64,000 nucleotides of DNA from contig DATJYK010000181.1 in NCBI GenBank assembly GCA_035578005.1, forward strand, positions 1-64,000, given 5' to 3'. A program made the translations under genes and the position numbers. The notes beneath the pieces are model-generated. The model did not search any database and had not been told where the DNA came from. It saw only the letters and a list, made by a program, of their open reading frames with translations. Below, piece after piece: positions 43,326-50,955 of the stretch (the stretch's first letter is position 1; each line of letters begins with the position of its first letter). The DNA is from Gp13-AA77 sp035578005 (GTDB taxonomy: Bacteria > Acidobacteriota > Terriglobia > UBA7540).

Positions 43326-45608
43326 TCACGCCTGGCGCGGGGATGCGGAAGATCGTAACACGGTCGTTAGCTCCTCTGGTGAGTACGCAGGCGGCTGGCA
43401 CGAGGTTCCCGAGCAGACGAGAGCGAGCGGCCGGCCATCGACCGGTAGATTGGGGAGAGTGTCGGCGAGCGCGGCCGGCAGTTGCCTCTTTAGCACGCTC
43501 TCCGGGGAAAAAGCCAGCACACGAACGCCCGCTACCGGGGCGTGGTAGGCGGCGCGCAGAAGCTGCTCACGTTGCGGGTCGCCGGCAACACCGATCACCA
43601 CCACTTCGACCGGCGCCCGCAGATGATTGACGAGCGCGAGGGCGTAAGTGCCGGCGTAGAGCCCGTATTCGCGAGCTTTCGAAGCGAAGAGATCGAGCGC
43701 CTTCTCCGCCTGCTCGCGGAATTCGGGGCGATCGGCCAGCGTCGCCAGGCGATCGAGCACGGCCGCAGCTACCGAGTTACCTGCGGGCGTAGGTGAATCC
43801 TGGATGGCCTTCCGCATGACGTTGAGCGCCCCTTGGCGTCCGGCGGCATCGAGCGCAGTATCAAAAAGGCCGCCGTTTGATTCGTCCGAGAAGCGCCGCA
43901 CAACGACGTGCCCGAGCTCCAGGGCGCGGTTGAAGTAGCGCTGTTCTCCGGTGATTTCGAAGGCGTCAAGGAGAGCGGTGGCCATCAGAACCTGATCGTC
44001 GAGCAGATCATAGTTGCTGGCGGCTAGGGAGCCGGAGCCTACTGATGTAGGCCCTCCCTCATTCGAGGCCTCTGCAAGCACGTGGGCCACGCCGCGGCTC
44101 GAATCCCACCCGTGTTCCAGAAACAGATCCAGGGCCATGAGCGCGCGATCTTTTGCGCCTGCCACGCCGAGCACCTTGTAGGCTTCCAAGAACGCGGAAG
44201 CCATCATCCCGTTCCAGCTCGCGTAGAGCGACGTATCGACAAACGGCGTGGGACGCAAGGCGCGCGCGGCCAGCATCTTGGCCTTAGCGCGAGAGAGGAT
44301 GCCTTCTACCTCTTCGACCCCGAGTCCAATCCGCGCGGCGATGGCTTCCACCGGCTGATCGATAAAGAGGACATTCTTCGCGGGATTGTGATGCATCTCG
44401 CCTGTGGGCTCAACACCGTAACGGAGTGATGCGGCCCGCGCCTCCTGCTCGCTGAGCGCCGCCCTTACTTCATCGAGCGTCCAGGTGAAGTAGTCGCCGT
44501 CGTCATCGAGGCTGAAGTCCGCGTCCTGGCTCGCATAAAATCCGCCGCCGGGCCGCGAAAGCACGCCTTCCACAAAGCCCAGGATGCCGAGCGCGATCTC
44601 ACGGAAAAATTCGTTCCCGATGAGCTTGTAAGCGTGAACGTAGTTCACCAGGAGGCCGGCGTTGTCATAAGACATTTTCTCAAAGTGCGGCACCCGCCAG
44701 TGTTCGTCCACCGAGTAGCGGTGGAAGCCGCCGCCGACTTGGTCATACACGCCGCCACGGCCCATGGCTTCGAGGGTGGACGTGACGATGTCAAGCGAGC
44801 GGCGCTCACCGCGCTCCAGGTAGCGGTCAAGCAGCAAGTCCAACGCGGCCGGATGCGGGAACTTTGGCGCGCGCCCAAAACCGCCGTGCGCCGAGTCATA
44901 CATCGCCTCGATGTCGCGGGCAATGTCGTCCACTACGGAGATGTCCGCGCGTCCGGCCGCGCGCGCGGACGCTTCGAACGTCTCGGCACGCCCGATCGCC
45001 TCGCCGATCTGATCCGCGCTCGCGTGTATTTCCGCGCGATTGGAGCGATAGTTGCTCGCGATGGTCTCGAGCACACGCTTCATACCGGGCCGGCCGTAGC
45101 GGTCGTCAGGCGGAAAATAGGTACCGCCGTAAAACGGTTTGCCGTCGGGCGTGAGAAAGGCGGTGAGCGGCCATCCGCCTTGTCCGGTGAGCGCGCTGAT
45201 GGCCATTTGATAGCGCGCGTCGATGTCCGGTCGCTCGTCCCGATCCACCTTGACCGGCACGTAATGCTGGTTGATGATGCGCGCGATTTCCTCGTTCTCA
45301 TAGCTCTCGCGATCAATCACGTGGCACCAGTGGCACCACACCGCACCGATATCGAGAAAGATGGGCTTATCCTCGCTCCCGGCGCGCTCAAAGGCCGCAT
45401 CACCCCACTCCAGCCATTGCACGGGCTGATGCGCGGCGCTGCGCAAATAGGGGCTGGCAGCGCGGGCTAGTGCATTAGAGTGATCGGGTGATCGTGCGAT
45501 CGGGTGATCGGGTGATTGGCTGGCTGAGGGTGCCGGTGCACGACCCGCGGCGCTCGCCTCAGCGGTCCGAAGTTGCCCGCCCTGCGGATTGGCCTGATCT
45601 TCTGCCAT
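43326..45608 (-). CDS. YyaL-type thioredoxin-like protein (DUF255 / SPATA20 family)
   Basis: The protein has 760 residues. The thioredoxin-like domain has 'ARAASPYLRSAAHQPVQWLE', 'DIGAVWCHWCHVIDRESYEN' (the paired CHWCH site) and 'VPVKVDRDERPDIDARYQMA'. The rest (about 210-750) is an (alpha/alpha)6 barrel as in N-acylglucosamine epimerase relatives ('YDQVGGGFHRYSVDEHWRVP', 'FEKMSYDNAGLLVNY'). Family role is unclear. The first 47 residues (up to about HSNALA) are not family-like, and part of them ('SQSPDHPIARSPDH') is encoded by a tandem repeat of GATCGGGTGATCG words at 45480-45520, so the real start may lie later. No good alternative start codon is seen. Confidence 0.88.
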   Translation of the reverse strand: MAEDQANPQGGQLRTAEASAAGRAPAPSASQSPDHPIARSPDHSNALARAASPYLRSAAHQPVQWLEWGDAAFERAGSEDKPIFLDIGAVWCHWCHVIDRESYENEEIARIINQHYVPVKVDRDERPDIDARYQMAISALTGQGGWPLTAFLTPDGKPFYGGTYFPPDDRYGRPGMKRVLETIASNYRSNRAEIHASADQIGEAIGRAETFEASARAAGRADISVVDDIARDIEAMYDSAHGGFGRAPKFPHPAALDLLLDRYLERGERRSLDIVTSTLEAMGRGGVYDQVGGGFHRYSVDEHWRVPHFEKMSYDNAGLLVNYVHAYKLIGNEFFREIALGILGFVEGVLSRPGGGFYASQDADFSLDDDGDYFTWTLDEVRAALSEQEARAASLRYGVEPTGEMHHNPAKNVLFIDQPVEAIAARIGLGVEEVEGILSRAKAKMLAARALRPTPFVDTSLYASWNGMMASAFLEAYKVLGVAGAKDRALMALDLFLEHGWDSSRGVAHVLAEASNEGGPTSVGSGSLAASNYDLLDDQVLMATALLDAFEITGEQRYFNRALELGHVVVRRFSDESNGGLFDTALDAAGRQGALNVMRKAIQDSPTPAGNSVAAAVLDRLATLADRPEFREQAEKALDLFASKAREYGLYAGTYALALVNHLRAPVEVVVIGVAGDPQREQLLRAAYHAPVAGVRVLAFSPESVLKRQLPAALADTLPNLPVDGRPLALVCSGTSCQPPAYSPEELTTVLRSSASPRQA

Positions 45609-45659
45609 AGGTACGACGGTCTGCGAAGCCTTGTAAGGACGGCGACTATTCGATACCGC

Positions 45660-46115
45660 TCACTGGAGGCGCTTGGGACCCGAAGGCGCGTCGGGCTCTC
45701 CAGACTCGTCATCCTCCAATGGTTTACGTCCCGCGAAGCCTTCATCGATGCCGTGCCAATAGCCAATGCGTTCCTCGCCGAGCTTCCAGCACAGGAATAC
45801 CTCGCGGCCGTCGCGCATGCTGGGAAAGTCCACCAAACCCTCATCCAGATCCTTCACCACGCAGCCGGTCTCGTGAATCTGCCGGATGGCCTCCGTGATC
45901 TTCTCTTTCGCCTGCTCGCGCAAGGCACGCTTCTCACTCAGTTCGCGATGCGGAGGCAGCCAGCCGCCCAGCATCATGATTTTGGCTGCTGCCCGGGCGA
46001 GCTCATTATCGAGACCGTCCATGGTTTGCTTCAACTGGCGAGCTTCCGTGAGGCAGCCGGCGATCAGCGGCAGCAGTTCTTCAGCTTCGTTGCGATCGAA
46101 ATATCTTTCGGACAT
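45660..46115 (-). CDS. DUF2203 family protein
   Basis: The protein has 151 residues. It matches the short DUF2203 pattern: 'YFDRNEAEELLPLIAGCLTE' at the start, a coiled region ('LKQTMDGLDNELARAAAK'), 'CVVKDLDEGLVDFPSMRDGR' and 'VFLCWKLGEERIGYWHGIDE', then an acidic tail. Function is not known. It lies 51 bases upstream of the YyaL-type gene in the same direction and may share a transcript. The ATG at 46115 has AGGAGCAGATGTCC just upstream, a good ribosome site. Confidence 0.85.
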   Translation of the reverse strand: MSERYFDRNEAEELLPLIAGCLTEARQLKQTMDGLDNELARAAAKIMMLGGWLPPHRELSEKRALREQAKEKITEAIRQIHETGCVVKDLDEGLVDFPSMRDGREVFLCWKLGEERIGYWHGIDEGFAGRKPLEDDESGEPDAPSGPKRLQ

Positions 46116-46209
46116 CTGCTCCTATTCTAACCCGGCGTGGGAGGAACTTGCGAAAAAGTCGACAGTTGAGAGTCGATAGTTAACAGCGAAAAAAGCGGAG
46201 CTGAACAGC

Positions 46210-47355
46210 CTAGCCGCCCCGGGTGTGCATTTCCAGGTGCGGGTCGCGGCGCAAGGTCTCGACGGAAACCAGCGGTCCCCTGGCACGCACGGCCTTTCGT
46301 TCTTCCGCGCCTCGATCGCGCCGCGCCTGCCAGGCGTCCGCGATCAAGGCTGCCAGCTCCGCTGAAGTCGCACCGCGCCGCAGCGCCGCCTTCAGATCAA
46401 CGCCCTGGCGAGCATAGAGACAAAGCAGAAACAAGCCGTCCGGCGTCAGGCGGGCCCGGTCGCAGTGCGCGCAGAAAGGTTCGGTGGTAGACGAAATGAT
46501 GCCAAAGGTGGTGCCGTCTCCCAATATGAAGCGATCTGCAGGAGCCGCACGATTGCCGTTAACGATTCGCGGCTGGATGGCGCCGAAACGCGCCGACAGC
46601 GTCTCCAGGATTTCCTGGCGCGAAACCACCTGGCCCATCGACCACTGAGTGGCCCCGCCGACATCCATATACTCGATAAATCGCACCTCTGCCCCGGCGT
46701 CACGCCCGAAGTTGACCAAATCCGCCAGCTCATCGTCATTGAAGCCGCGCATCACCACCGTGTTGATCTTGAGACTCTCGAAACCGGCCTCGCGGGCAGC
46801 GCGAATGCCTTCCAGCACTTGAGGCAGGCCATCCCGGCGCGCAAACTGACGGAACCGCTCCGGGCGCAGGGTGTCAAGACTCACGGTAATGCGGTCGAGA
46901 CCCGCGTCGCGCAAGTCTCGAGCTTGACTCGCCAGCAGAAGGCCGTTGGTGGTGAGGGCCAGATCGCGCAACCGTCCTTCCGAGGGCTCGTCAGTCCCGC
47001 CCGCTCCTGGTGATTGGATTGGCCGCTCGCCGGCAGTTTCACGCGGCCCGGCTTCCTTGAGCATGCGGATGAGGCTGGCGAGATCGCGCCGAAGGAGCGG
47101 CTCGCCGCCCGTGAGCCGTAAATGGTGCACACCGAGGTCTATGAAAACCCTAACCAGTCTTGCGGTCTCCTCAAAGGTCAGGATTTCCTGGCGCTCAAGC
47201 CAGACGTATTCCTCCTCCGGCATGCAATAACGGCAGCGGAGGTTGCAGCGATCCGTAACTGAGATCCGCAGACTGCGAAGGGGACGGCCGAAGGCGTCGC
47301 TGGGCCGAGCTGAGCTGTCTTGTTGGCTGTATTTTGTCACAATCTTCGTTGGCAA
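46210..47355 (-). CDS. moaA: GTP 3',8-cyclase MoaA (radical SAM)
   Basis: The protein has 381 residues. The radical SAM cluster site is 'TDRCNLRCRYCMP' (CxxxCxxC). The second [4Fe-4S] site is in 'EPFCAHCDRARLTPDGLFLL' and the following Cys in 'LLCLYARQG'. The C-terminal 'GG' needed for activity is intact (HTRGG at the end). MoaA converts GTP to the first molybdopterin intermediate with MoaC. An insertion of about 30 residues after 'LIRMLKEAGP' (RETAGERPIQSPGAGGTDEP) makes it longer than the usual 330. No other moa gene is in the window. The 5' flank is the GGGTTCGTTT repeat region. Confidence 0.95.
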   Translation of the reverse strand: MPTKIVTKYSQQDSSARPSDAFGRPLRSLRISVTDRCNLRCRYCMPEEEYVWLERQEILTFEETARLVRVFIDLGVHHLRLTGGEPLLRRDLASLIRMLKEAGPRETAGERPIQSPGAGGTDEPSEGRLRDLALTTNGLLLASQARDLRDAGLDRITVSLDTLRPERFRQFARRDGLPQVLEGIRAAREAGFESLKINTVVMRGFNDDELADLVNFGRDAGAEVRFIEYMDVGGATQWSMGQVVSRQEILETLSARFGAIQPRIVNGNRAAPADRFILGDGTTFGIISSTTEPFCAHCDRARLTPDGLFLLCLYARQGVDLKAALRRGATSAELAALIADAWQARRDRGAEERKAVRARGPLVSVETLRRDPHLEMHTRGG

Positions 47356-48249
47356 AGCTCTACGACCTCACTCGCTATCTTATTGATTATGCGTGTCGTT
47401 CCCAGTTCTCTTCGGTACTCTTACTGCTGCGGCCTCTACCTTGAAGCGTGCTCGCCCACGCCCAGCCACCAGGCGAGCTCGGGTTCGTTTCTTGGGTTCG
47501 TTTCCTGATTTTGCACGTTTTTTACCCCAAAAGTCGGGTTCGTTTGGGTTCGTTTTCGAACGCGGATTTTGCCCCTTTTTAGCTCTTATCCGTCTTTGAA
47601 TCTGCGGGTTAAGTGCTTTGGGTTCGTTTTTTTGACTCGTCTGGCAAATGGGCCATCGAATCCCAATTAACATACGCTGCAACAATATGATGCAAGTTTG
47701 GGTTCGTGAGCACGCATGGTAGTACCCCGCGGGGGGTGCTCCTTCTCGCACCCCCAGGGGACTGGGGGTGGTTGCAGGCTCCGACTTCAAAAACTTGCTA
47801 TATTTGCTCAGATCCTGCTCCGATCAGATGTCTAACGAAGTCTTGGACCTCAGACCAACGAGCCCACGCCCAACCACCGGGCGAAGCTCGGGTTCGTTTC
47901 TTGGGTTCGTTTTCTGATTTTGGACGTTTTTTTCCCCGAAAGTCGGGTTCGTTTGGGTTCGTTTTCGAACGCGAATTTTGCCCATCTTTGGCTCTTATCC
48001 ATCGTTGAATCTGCGGGTTAAGTGTTTTGGGTTCGTTTTTCTGACCCGTCTGGCAAATAGGCCCTCGAATCCCATTAACATACGCTCTAACAATATGATA
48101 CAAGTTTGAGTTCGTGAGCACGCATACGTAGTACCCCTGGGGGATGCTCCTTCTCGCACCCCCACGGGACTTTCACCGGACTAGGGGTGGTTGCAGGCTC
48201 CGACTTCAAACTTGCTATATTTGCTCAGATCCTGCTCCGCTTCCGGCGT
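47356..48249. repeat. Directly duplicated non-coding unit (about 370 bases, two copies) rich in GGGTTCGTTT
   Basis: Unit 1 runs about 47453-47822 and unit 2 about 47861-48239. Shared landmarks in order are GCCCACGCCCA(G/A)CCACC, GGGTTCGTTTCTTGGGTTCG, AAGTCGGGTTCGTTTGGGTT, AATCTGCGGGTTAAGTG, ACATACGCT, TTCGTGAGCACGCAT, a hairpin GGGGGTGC/GCACCCCC with loop TCCTTCTC (47732-47755 in unit 1), and GGCTCCGACTTCAAA ... CAGATCCTGCTCCG. The minus-strand ORFs through both copies (rich in 'NEPK' and 'KTNPNEP') resemble the spurious NEP-type proteins seen in other soil bacteria. No gene is accepted. Confidence 0.85.
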
Positions 48250-48753
48250 CTAGTGGTTTAGCAGGGAGCAGGCCTGGGCGGTCTTCTCCGGGTCGGCCGC
48301 TTCGCCCCCCTCCTTAATTTCGCGAATGATGCCTTCGCGATCGATCACGAACGTCACCCGCTTGGCGACCCGAATGAGCGGATAGAGCACCCCGTATTCT
48401 TTGGTCACGGCCTTGCTCTCATCACTGAGCACCGGAAAGGTAATGTGGAGTTCGGCGGCGAAGGCTTGGTTGCGCTTCGCCGAGTCAACGCTAATGCCGA
48501 TCACCTCCGCGCCAGCTTGCTGAAATTTAGCGATATCAGCCTGATACGCCAGGAGCTCCTTTCTTCAACCGGGAGTGAAGGCGCGGATGTAAAAAGCCAG
48601 CACCACGCTCTTCTTTCCCCGGAAGTCACTCAGGCGCACGGAATGCCCGTTCTGATCGTTCAGTGTAAAGTCCGGGGCCGGCTGCCCGACGGTCGGCGGA
48701 CCGCTACCTGCAACACCCGTTGCTAGCGCCAGAGCAAGAATGGTGATGGGCAT
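48250..48753 (-). CDS. Peroxiredoxin with a probable selenocysteine (in-frame TGA at the peroxidatic site)
   Basis: The frame is open from the ATG at 48753 (AGGAGGAG upstream) to the stop at 48250, except for one TGA at 48565-48567. Read through, it gives 167 residues: a signal-like N-terminus (MPITILALALATGVAGSG), then 'VGQPAPDFTLNDQNGHSVRL', 'SVVLAFYIRAFTPG', U63, 'RKELLAYQADIAKF', 'GAEVIGISVDSAKRNQAFA', 'FPVLSDESKAVTKEYGVL'. In Bcp/AhpC-type peroxiredoxins the site reads FTPGCTxE, so the TGA falls exactly where the catalytic Cys belongs. Both halves keep one frame and family signatures across it. A SECIS-like hairpin follows. A pseudogene or sequencing error is the alternative. It reduces peroxides; the envelope location is inferred from the leader. 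Confidence 0.85.
48529..48550 (-). promoter_or_regulatory. Candidate bacterial SECIS hairpin after the TGA codon
   Basis: On the minus strand the RNA 15-36 nt after the UGA folds as GGC-G-UAUCA / GGC loop / UGAUA-U-C-GCU: six pairs (with one G-U) next to the loop, one bulged C, then three more pairs (two G-C, one G-U). The loop begins with G, 23 nt lie between the UGA and the loop, and the fold stays inside the coding sequence. These fit the published bacterial SECIS layout (hairpin with a short G-containing apical loop 16-37 nt downstream). SelB binding was not tested. Confidence 0.6.
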
Positions 48754-49041
48754 CACTCCTCCTTCGTCCTTTGCCTCTCGTCTGCCGCCCAAGCAGTCGA
48801 GAAGTCGAAAGTTCAAGGTCGAAAGTAAGCTGCAACGGGTTTCTGCCTCTCGACCTACACTTTCAACTGATGCGGCAGGCGGGACTCCCGCGCTGCCATG
48901 GGTCAAAGCAGTCTCGCTTCCGGCACTTCAGATTATACCGCCTTCGTCGCGCCGGCTGCGCTGCCGACGGCCGCCGTTTCCGGCCCGCGCAAGTTCGTCT
49001 AGAAGAACAGCAGACTATACATAAATGCCAGGTGAAGGCCA
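48754..49041. other. Gap upstream of the TetR gene; degenerate word repeats, no gene
   Basis: At about 48794-48870 GTCGAGAAGTCGAAAGTTCA and AAGGTCGAAAGTAAGC face CTCGACCTACACTTTCAACTG, an imperfect inverted repeat made of GTCGAAAGT-like words. The remainder has no supported ORF. The frame upstream of the peroxiredoxin ATG runs through this stretch and was not used. Confidence 0.6.
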
Positions 49042-49090
49042 TTGACGGCGAGCGCAGGCGACTTATAAAATTAACTGTCCGGTTAGTTAA
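49042..49090 (+). promoter_or_regulatory. Promoter and overlapping operator of the TetR-exporter operon
   Basis: TTGACG (49042-49047) and TATAAA (49064-49069) are separated by 16 bases, a good sigma-70-type promoter. The start would fall at about 49076-49079, within the palindrome TTAACTGTCCGGTTAGTTAA (49071-49090), whose half-sites TTAACT and AGTTAA are 8 bases apart. The palindrome ends one base before the TetR start codon, the classic place for autorepression. There is no Shine-Dalgarno sequence between promoter and ATG. Confidence 0.65.
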
Positions 49091-49789
49091 ATGTCTCACA
49101 GCGTGATGGCAGGCAGGCAGAGTGAGCAAGCGCACAGGATTGGGCGCCGTCGCCAAGACCGCAGTCTGCGCAGCAGGGCTGCCATCCTGGGGGCTGCTGA
49201 GCGGCTTTTTGCCGGTTCGGGTGTCGACGGCACCCGCACTGAGGCGATTGCCGCCGAGGCCGGTGTGAACAAGGCGCTGCTCTATTACTATTTCAAGAGC
49301 AAGGACGCCTTGTACGAAGCCGTGCTGGAAAACCACGCACACGAGTTCTACCAACGCGCCGTGGCCGTTCTGAACTCAAAGGCAAAGGCCAGCGACCTGG
49401 TGCTGGCCTATGTAGGCATGTCGTTTGATTTCATCGCCGCGCGCCCGCATTTCCCGGCGCTGATTCAGCGTCTCAGCATGTCAGGCGGGCGGCCTTTCGA
49501 GCGCTTGGCTCGCAAGTATTCAGCTCCACTCGCTGACCGGCTGACCGCGGTGATCGAGCGGGGCATTCACACTGGTGAGTTCCGGCGCGTGGATCCGGAG
49601 CACGCCGTGATCTCTCTGGCGGCTCTGACGAGGTTCTACTTCTCCGTGGCGCCCATCGTTCGCGCCGTGACGGGAAGCGACCCCTACGAGGCAGACAACG
49701 TCCGGCGCCGGAGGCATGAAGTCTTGGAGTTTGTCCGCTACGGCCTGTTTCGCAACCCGGAGGCACATTCGTCATGCGAAAGCTGCTGA
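49091..49789 (+). CDS. TetR/AcrR-family transcriptional repressor
   Basis: The protein has 232 residues. The N-terminal HTH (about residues 28-75) reads 'SRAAILGAAERLFAGSGVDG', 'TRTEAIAAEAGVNKALLYYY', 'FKSKDALYEAVLE', a textbook TetR DNA-binding domain. The C-terminal ligand domain is helical, without a recognised ligand signature. Operon context (followed by HlyD, ABC ATPase and ABC permease) resembles the CecR/YbiH-YbhGFSR drug-export operons of enterobacteria. The start at 49091 lies 11-15 bases after the predicted transcript start, so translation may be nearly leaderless; the ATG at 49106 is an alternative. Confidence 0.9.
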   Translation: MSHSVMAGRQSEQAHRIGRRRQDRSLRSRAAILGAAERLFAGSGVDGTRTEAIAAEAGVNKALLYYYFKSKDALYEAVLENHAHEFYQRAVAVLNSKAKASDLVLAYVGMSFDFIAARPHFPALIQRLSMSGGRPFERLARKYSAPLADRLTAVIERGIHTGEFRRVDPEHAVISLAALTRFYFSVAPIVRAVTGSDPYEADNVRRRRHEVLEFVRYGLFRNPEAHSSCESC

Positions 49790-50820
49790 TCATCGTTCTC
49801 ATTGCCGCCGCCGGCGCCGCCCTCTACTACGTTTACGCTCGTCCCGCGACCTCGCTGGCGCTGACCGGCATCGTCACCACGGACGACGTCGTGCTGAGTT
49901 CCCAAGTACAGGGGCAAATTGAGAAGCTCACCGTCAAGGAGGGCGATGCGGTTCACACGGGTGAGCTGCTGGCGACGATCCAACCCGAGGAGCTAGCCGC
50001 CGAGCGCGCCTTCTACACGCACTCGGAGCAAGGCCAGGCCGCCAATGTCAGTAGCGCCCGGTCGACCCTCGCTTATCAGGAACTGCAGACGCGGGACCAG
50101 ATTCGGCAGGCCGAGGCGTCACTGGCCGCAGCGGTGGCCTCACAGAAGGAAGGGGCAGCCGATCTCGAAAATGATCGCCTGAATTACGAGCGCACTCACA
50201 AGCTGTTTTTACAGGGAATCGATCCGGCCTCTTCCGATGACCAGGCTCGAACCACCTATGAGGCCGCCCAGGCTCACTTGAACTCCCTTGCTCAGCAGGT
50301 GGAGGCGGCGCAGGCGGCCCTGGCGTTGGCGCGGTCGAATCTCGAACAGGTGAAGGTAAGGGAAGACGAACTGAACGCCAGCATTCACCAACTGGCGGCT
50401 GCGGGCGCCCAGAAGACGCAAGCGCAGGTGCGCCTCGACTATACCGAGATTCGCTCGCCGATTGACGGCTTCGTGGACACGCGCGCAGCGCTGCAGGGAG
50501 AGGTGGTGAACATCGCGCAGCCCATCGTCACGCTGATTAATCCTGACAATCTGTGGGTGCGCGCTGACGTGCCGGAAACCTACATTGACCTGGTGCGCCC
50601 AGGCCAGCAACTTCAGGTGCGCCTGCCTTCCGGCGCCGAGCGTACGGGCACGGTGTTCTACCGCGGTGCGGATGCCGACTTCGCGACTCAGCGCGACGTG
50701 AGCCGAAGTAAGCGCGACATCAAGACGTTCGAGATTCGTCTGCGGGTGGATAATCACGACCGCGCCTTGGCCGTGGGCATGAGCGCGTATGTGACCGTGC
50801 CCGTGGGAAAGATACAATGA
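49774..50820 (+). CDS. HlyD-family membrane fusion protein (YbhG-like)
   Basis: The protein has 348 residues. An N-terminal membrane anchor ('LLIIVLIAAAGAALYYVY') is followed by the biotinyl-lipoyl half 'VVLSSQVQGQIEKLTVKEGD' and 'AVHTGELLATIQPEELAAER', a long coiled-coil hairpin (about residues 90-215), the second lipoyl half 'ARLDYTEIRSPIDGFVDTRA' region (RLDYTEIRSPIDGFVDT is visible), and 'VNIAQPIVTLINPDNLWVRA'. It spans the periplasm and connects the ABC permease to an outer-membrane channel. Its start overlaps the end of the TetR gene by 16 bases. Its stop is followed by a 135-base palindromic insertion before the ATPase gene. Confidence 0.92.
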   Translation: MRKLLIIVLIAAAGAALYYVYARPATSLALTGIVTTDDVVLSSQVQGQIEKLTVKEGDAVHTGELLATIQPEELAAERAFYTHSEQGQAANVSSARSTLAYQELQTRDQIRQAEASLAAAVASQKEGAADLENDRLNYERTHKLFLQGIDPASSDDQARTTYEAAQAHLNSLAQQVEAAQAALALARSNLEQVKVREDELNASIHQLAAAGAQKTQAQVRLDYTEIRSPIDGFVDTRAALQGEVVNIAQPIVTLINPDNLWVRADVPETYIDLVRPGQQLQVRLPSGAERTGTVFYRGADADFATQRDVSRSKRDIKTFEIRLRVDNHDRALAVGMSAYVTVPVGKIQ

Positions 50821-50955
50821 TTAGTGACGAGAGACAAGAAGTGAGAGAGCAGAGACGAGTGACGAGTGACGAGAGACGAGTGCTTGCTACCTGTCACTGG
50901 TCCCTCGCCCTTGTTTCTTGTCTCTCGTCTCTTGCCTCTCGTCTCTGCTTTTGAA
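50821..50955. repeat. GACGAGAGACGAG-type inverted repeat inside the exporter operon
   Basis: The left arm (about 50823-50880) is built of GACGAGAGACAAG / GTGACGAGTGACGAGAG words, and the right arm (about 50892-50948) of TTTCTTGTCTCTCGTCTCTT words, its reverse complement. The ATPase gene starts 8 bases after the right arm. The inserted hairpin separates genes that are usually overlapping and may reduce coupling. Confidence 0.8.

Noticed and set aside
45467..45844. 125-residue minus-strand ORF between YyaL-type and DUF2203 genes
   Set aside because: It overlaps both genes in another frame and ends in word-repeat sequence; no ribosome site or family match.
47380..48121. Two paralogous basic proteins with 'KTNPNEP' motifs
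   Set aside because: They are translations of the duplicated GGGTTCGTTT repeat. The copies are short of ribosome sites and differ at their ends, and similar spurious ORFs are common in soil bacteria.
48250..48906. Peroxiredoxin as an ordinary pseudogene broken by a stop
   Set aside because: The only lesion is TGA precisely at the catalytic Cys, with intact frame and a SECIS-like hairpin after it; selenocysteine explains this better, though genome-level evidence is lacking.
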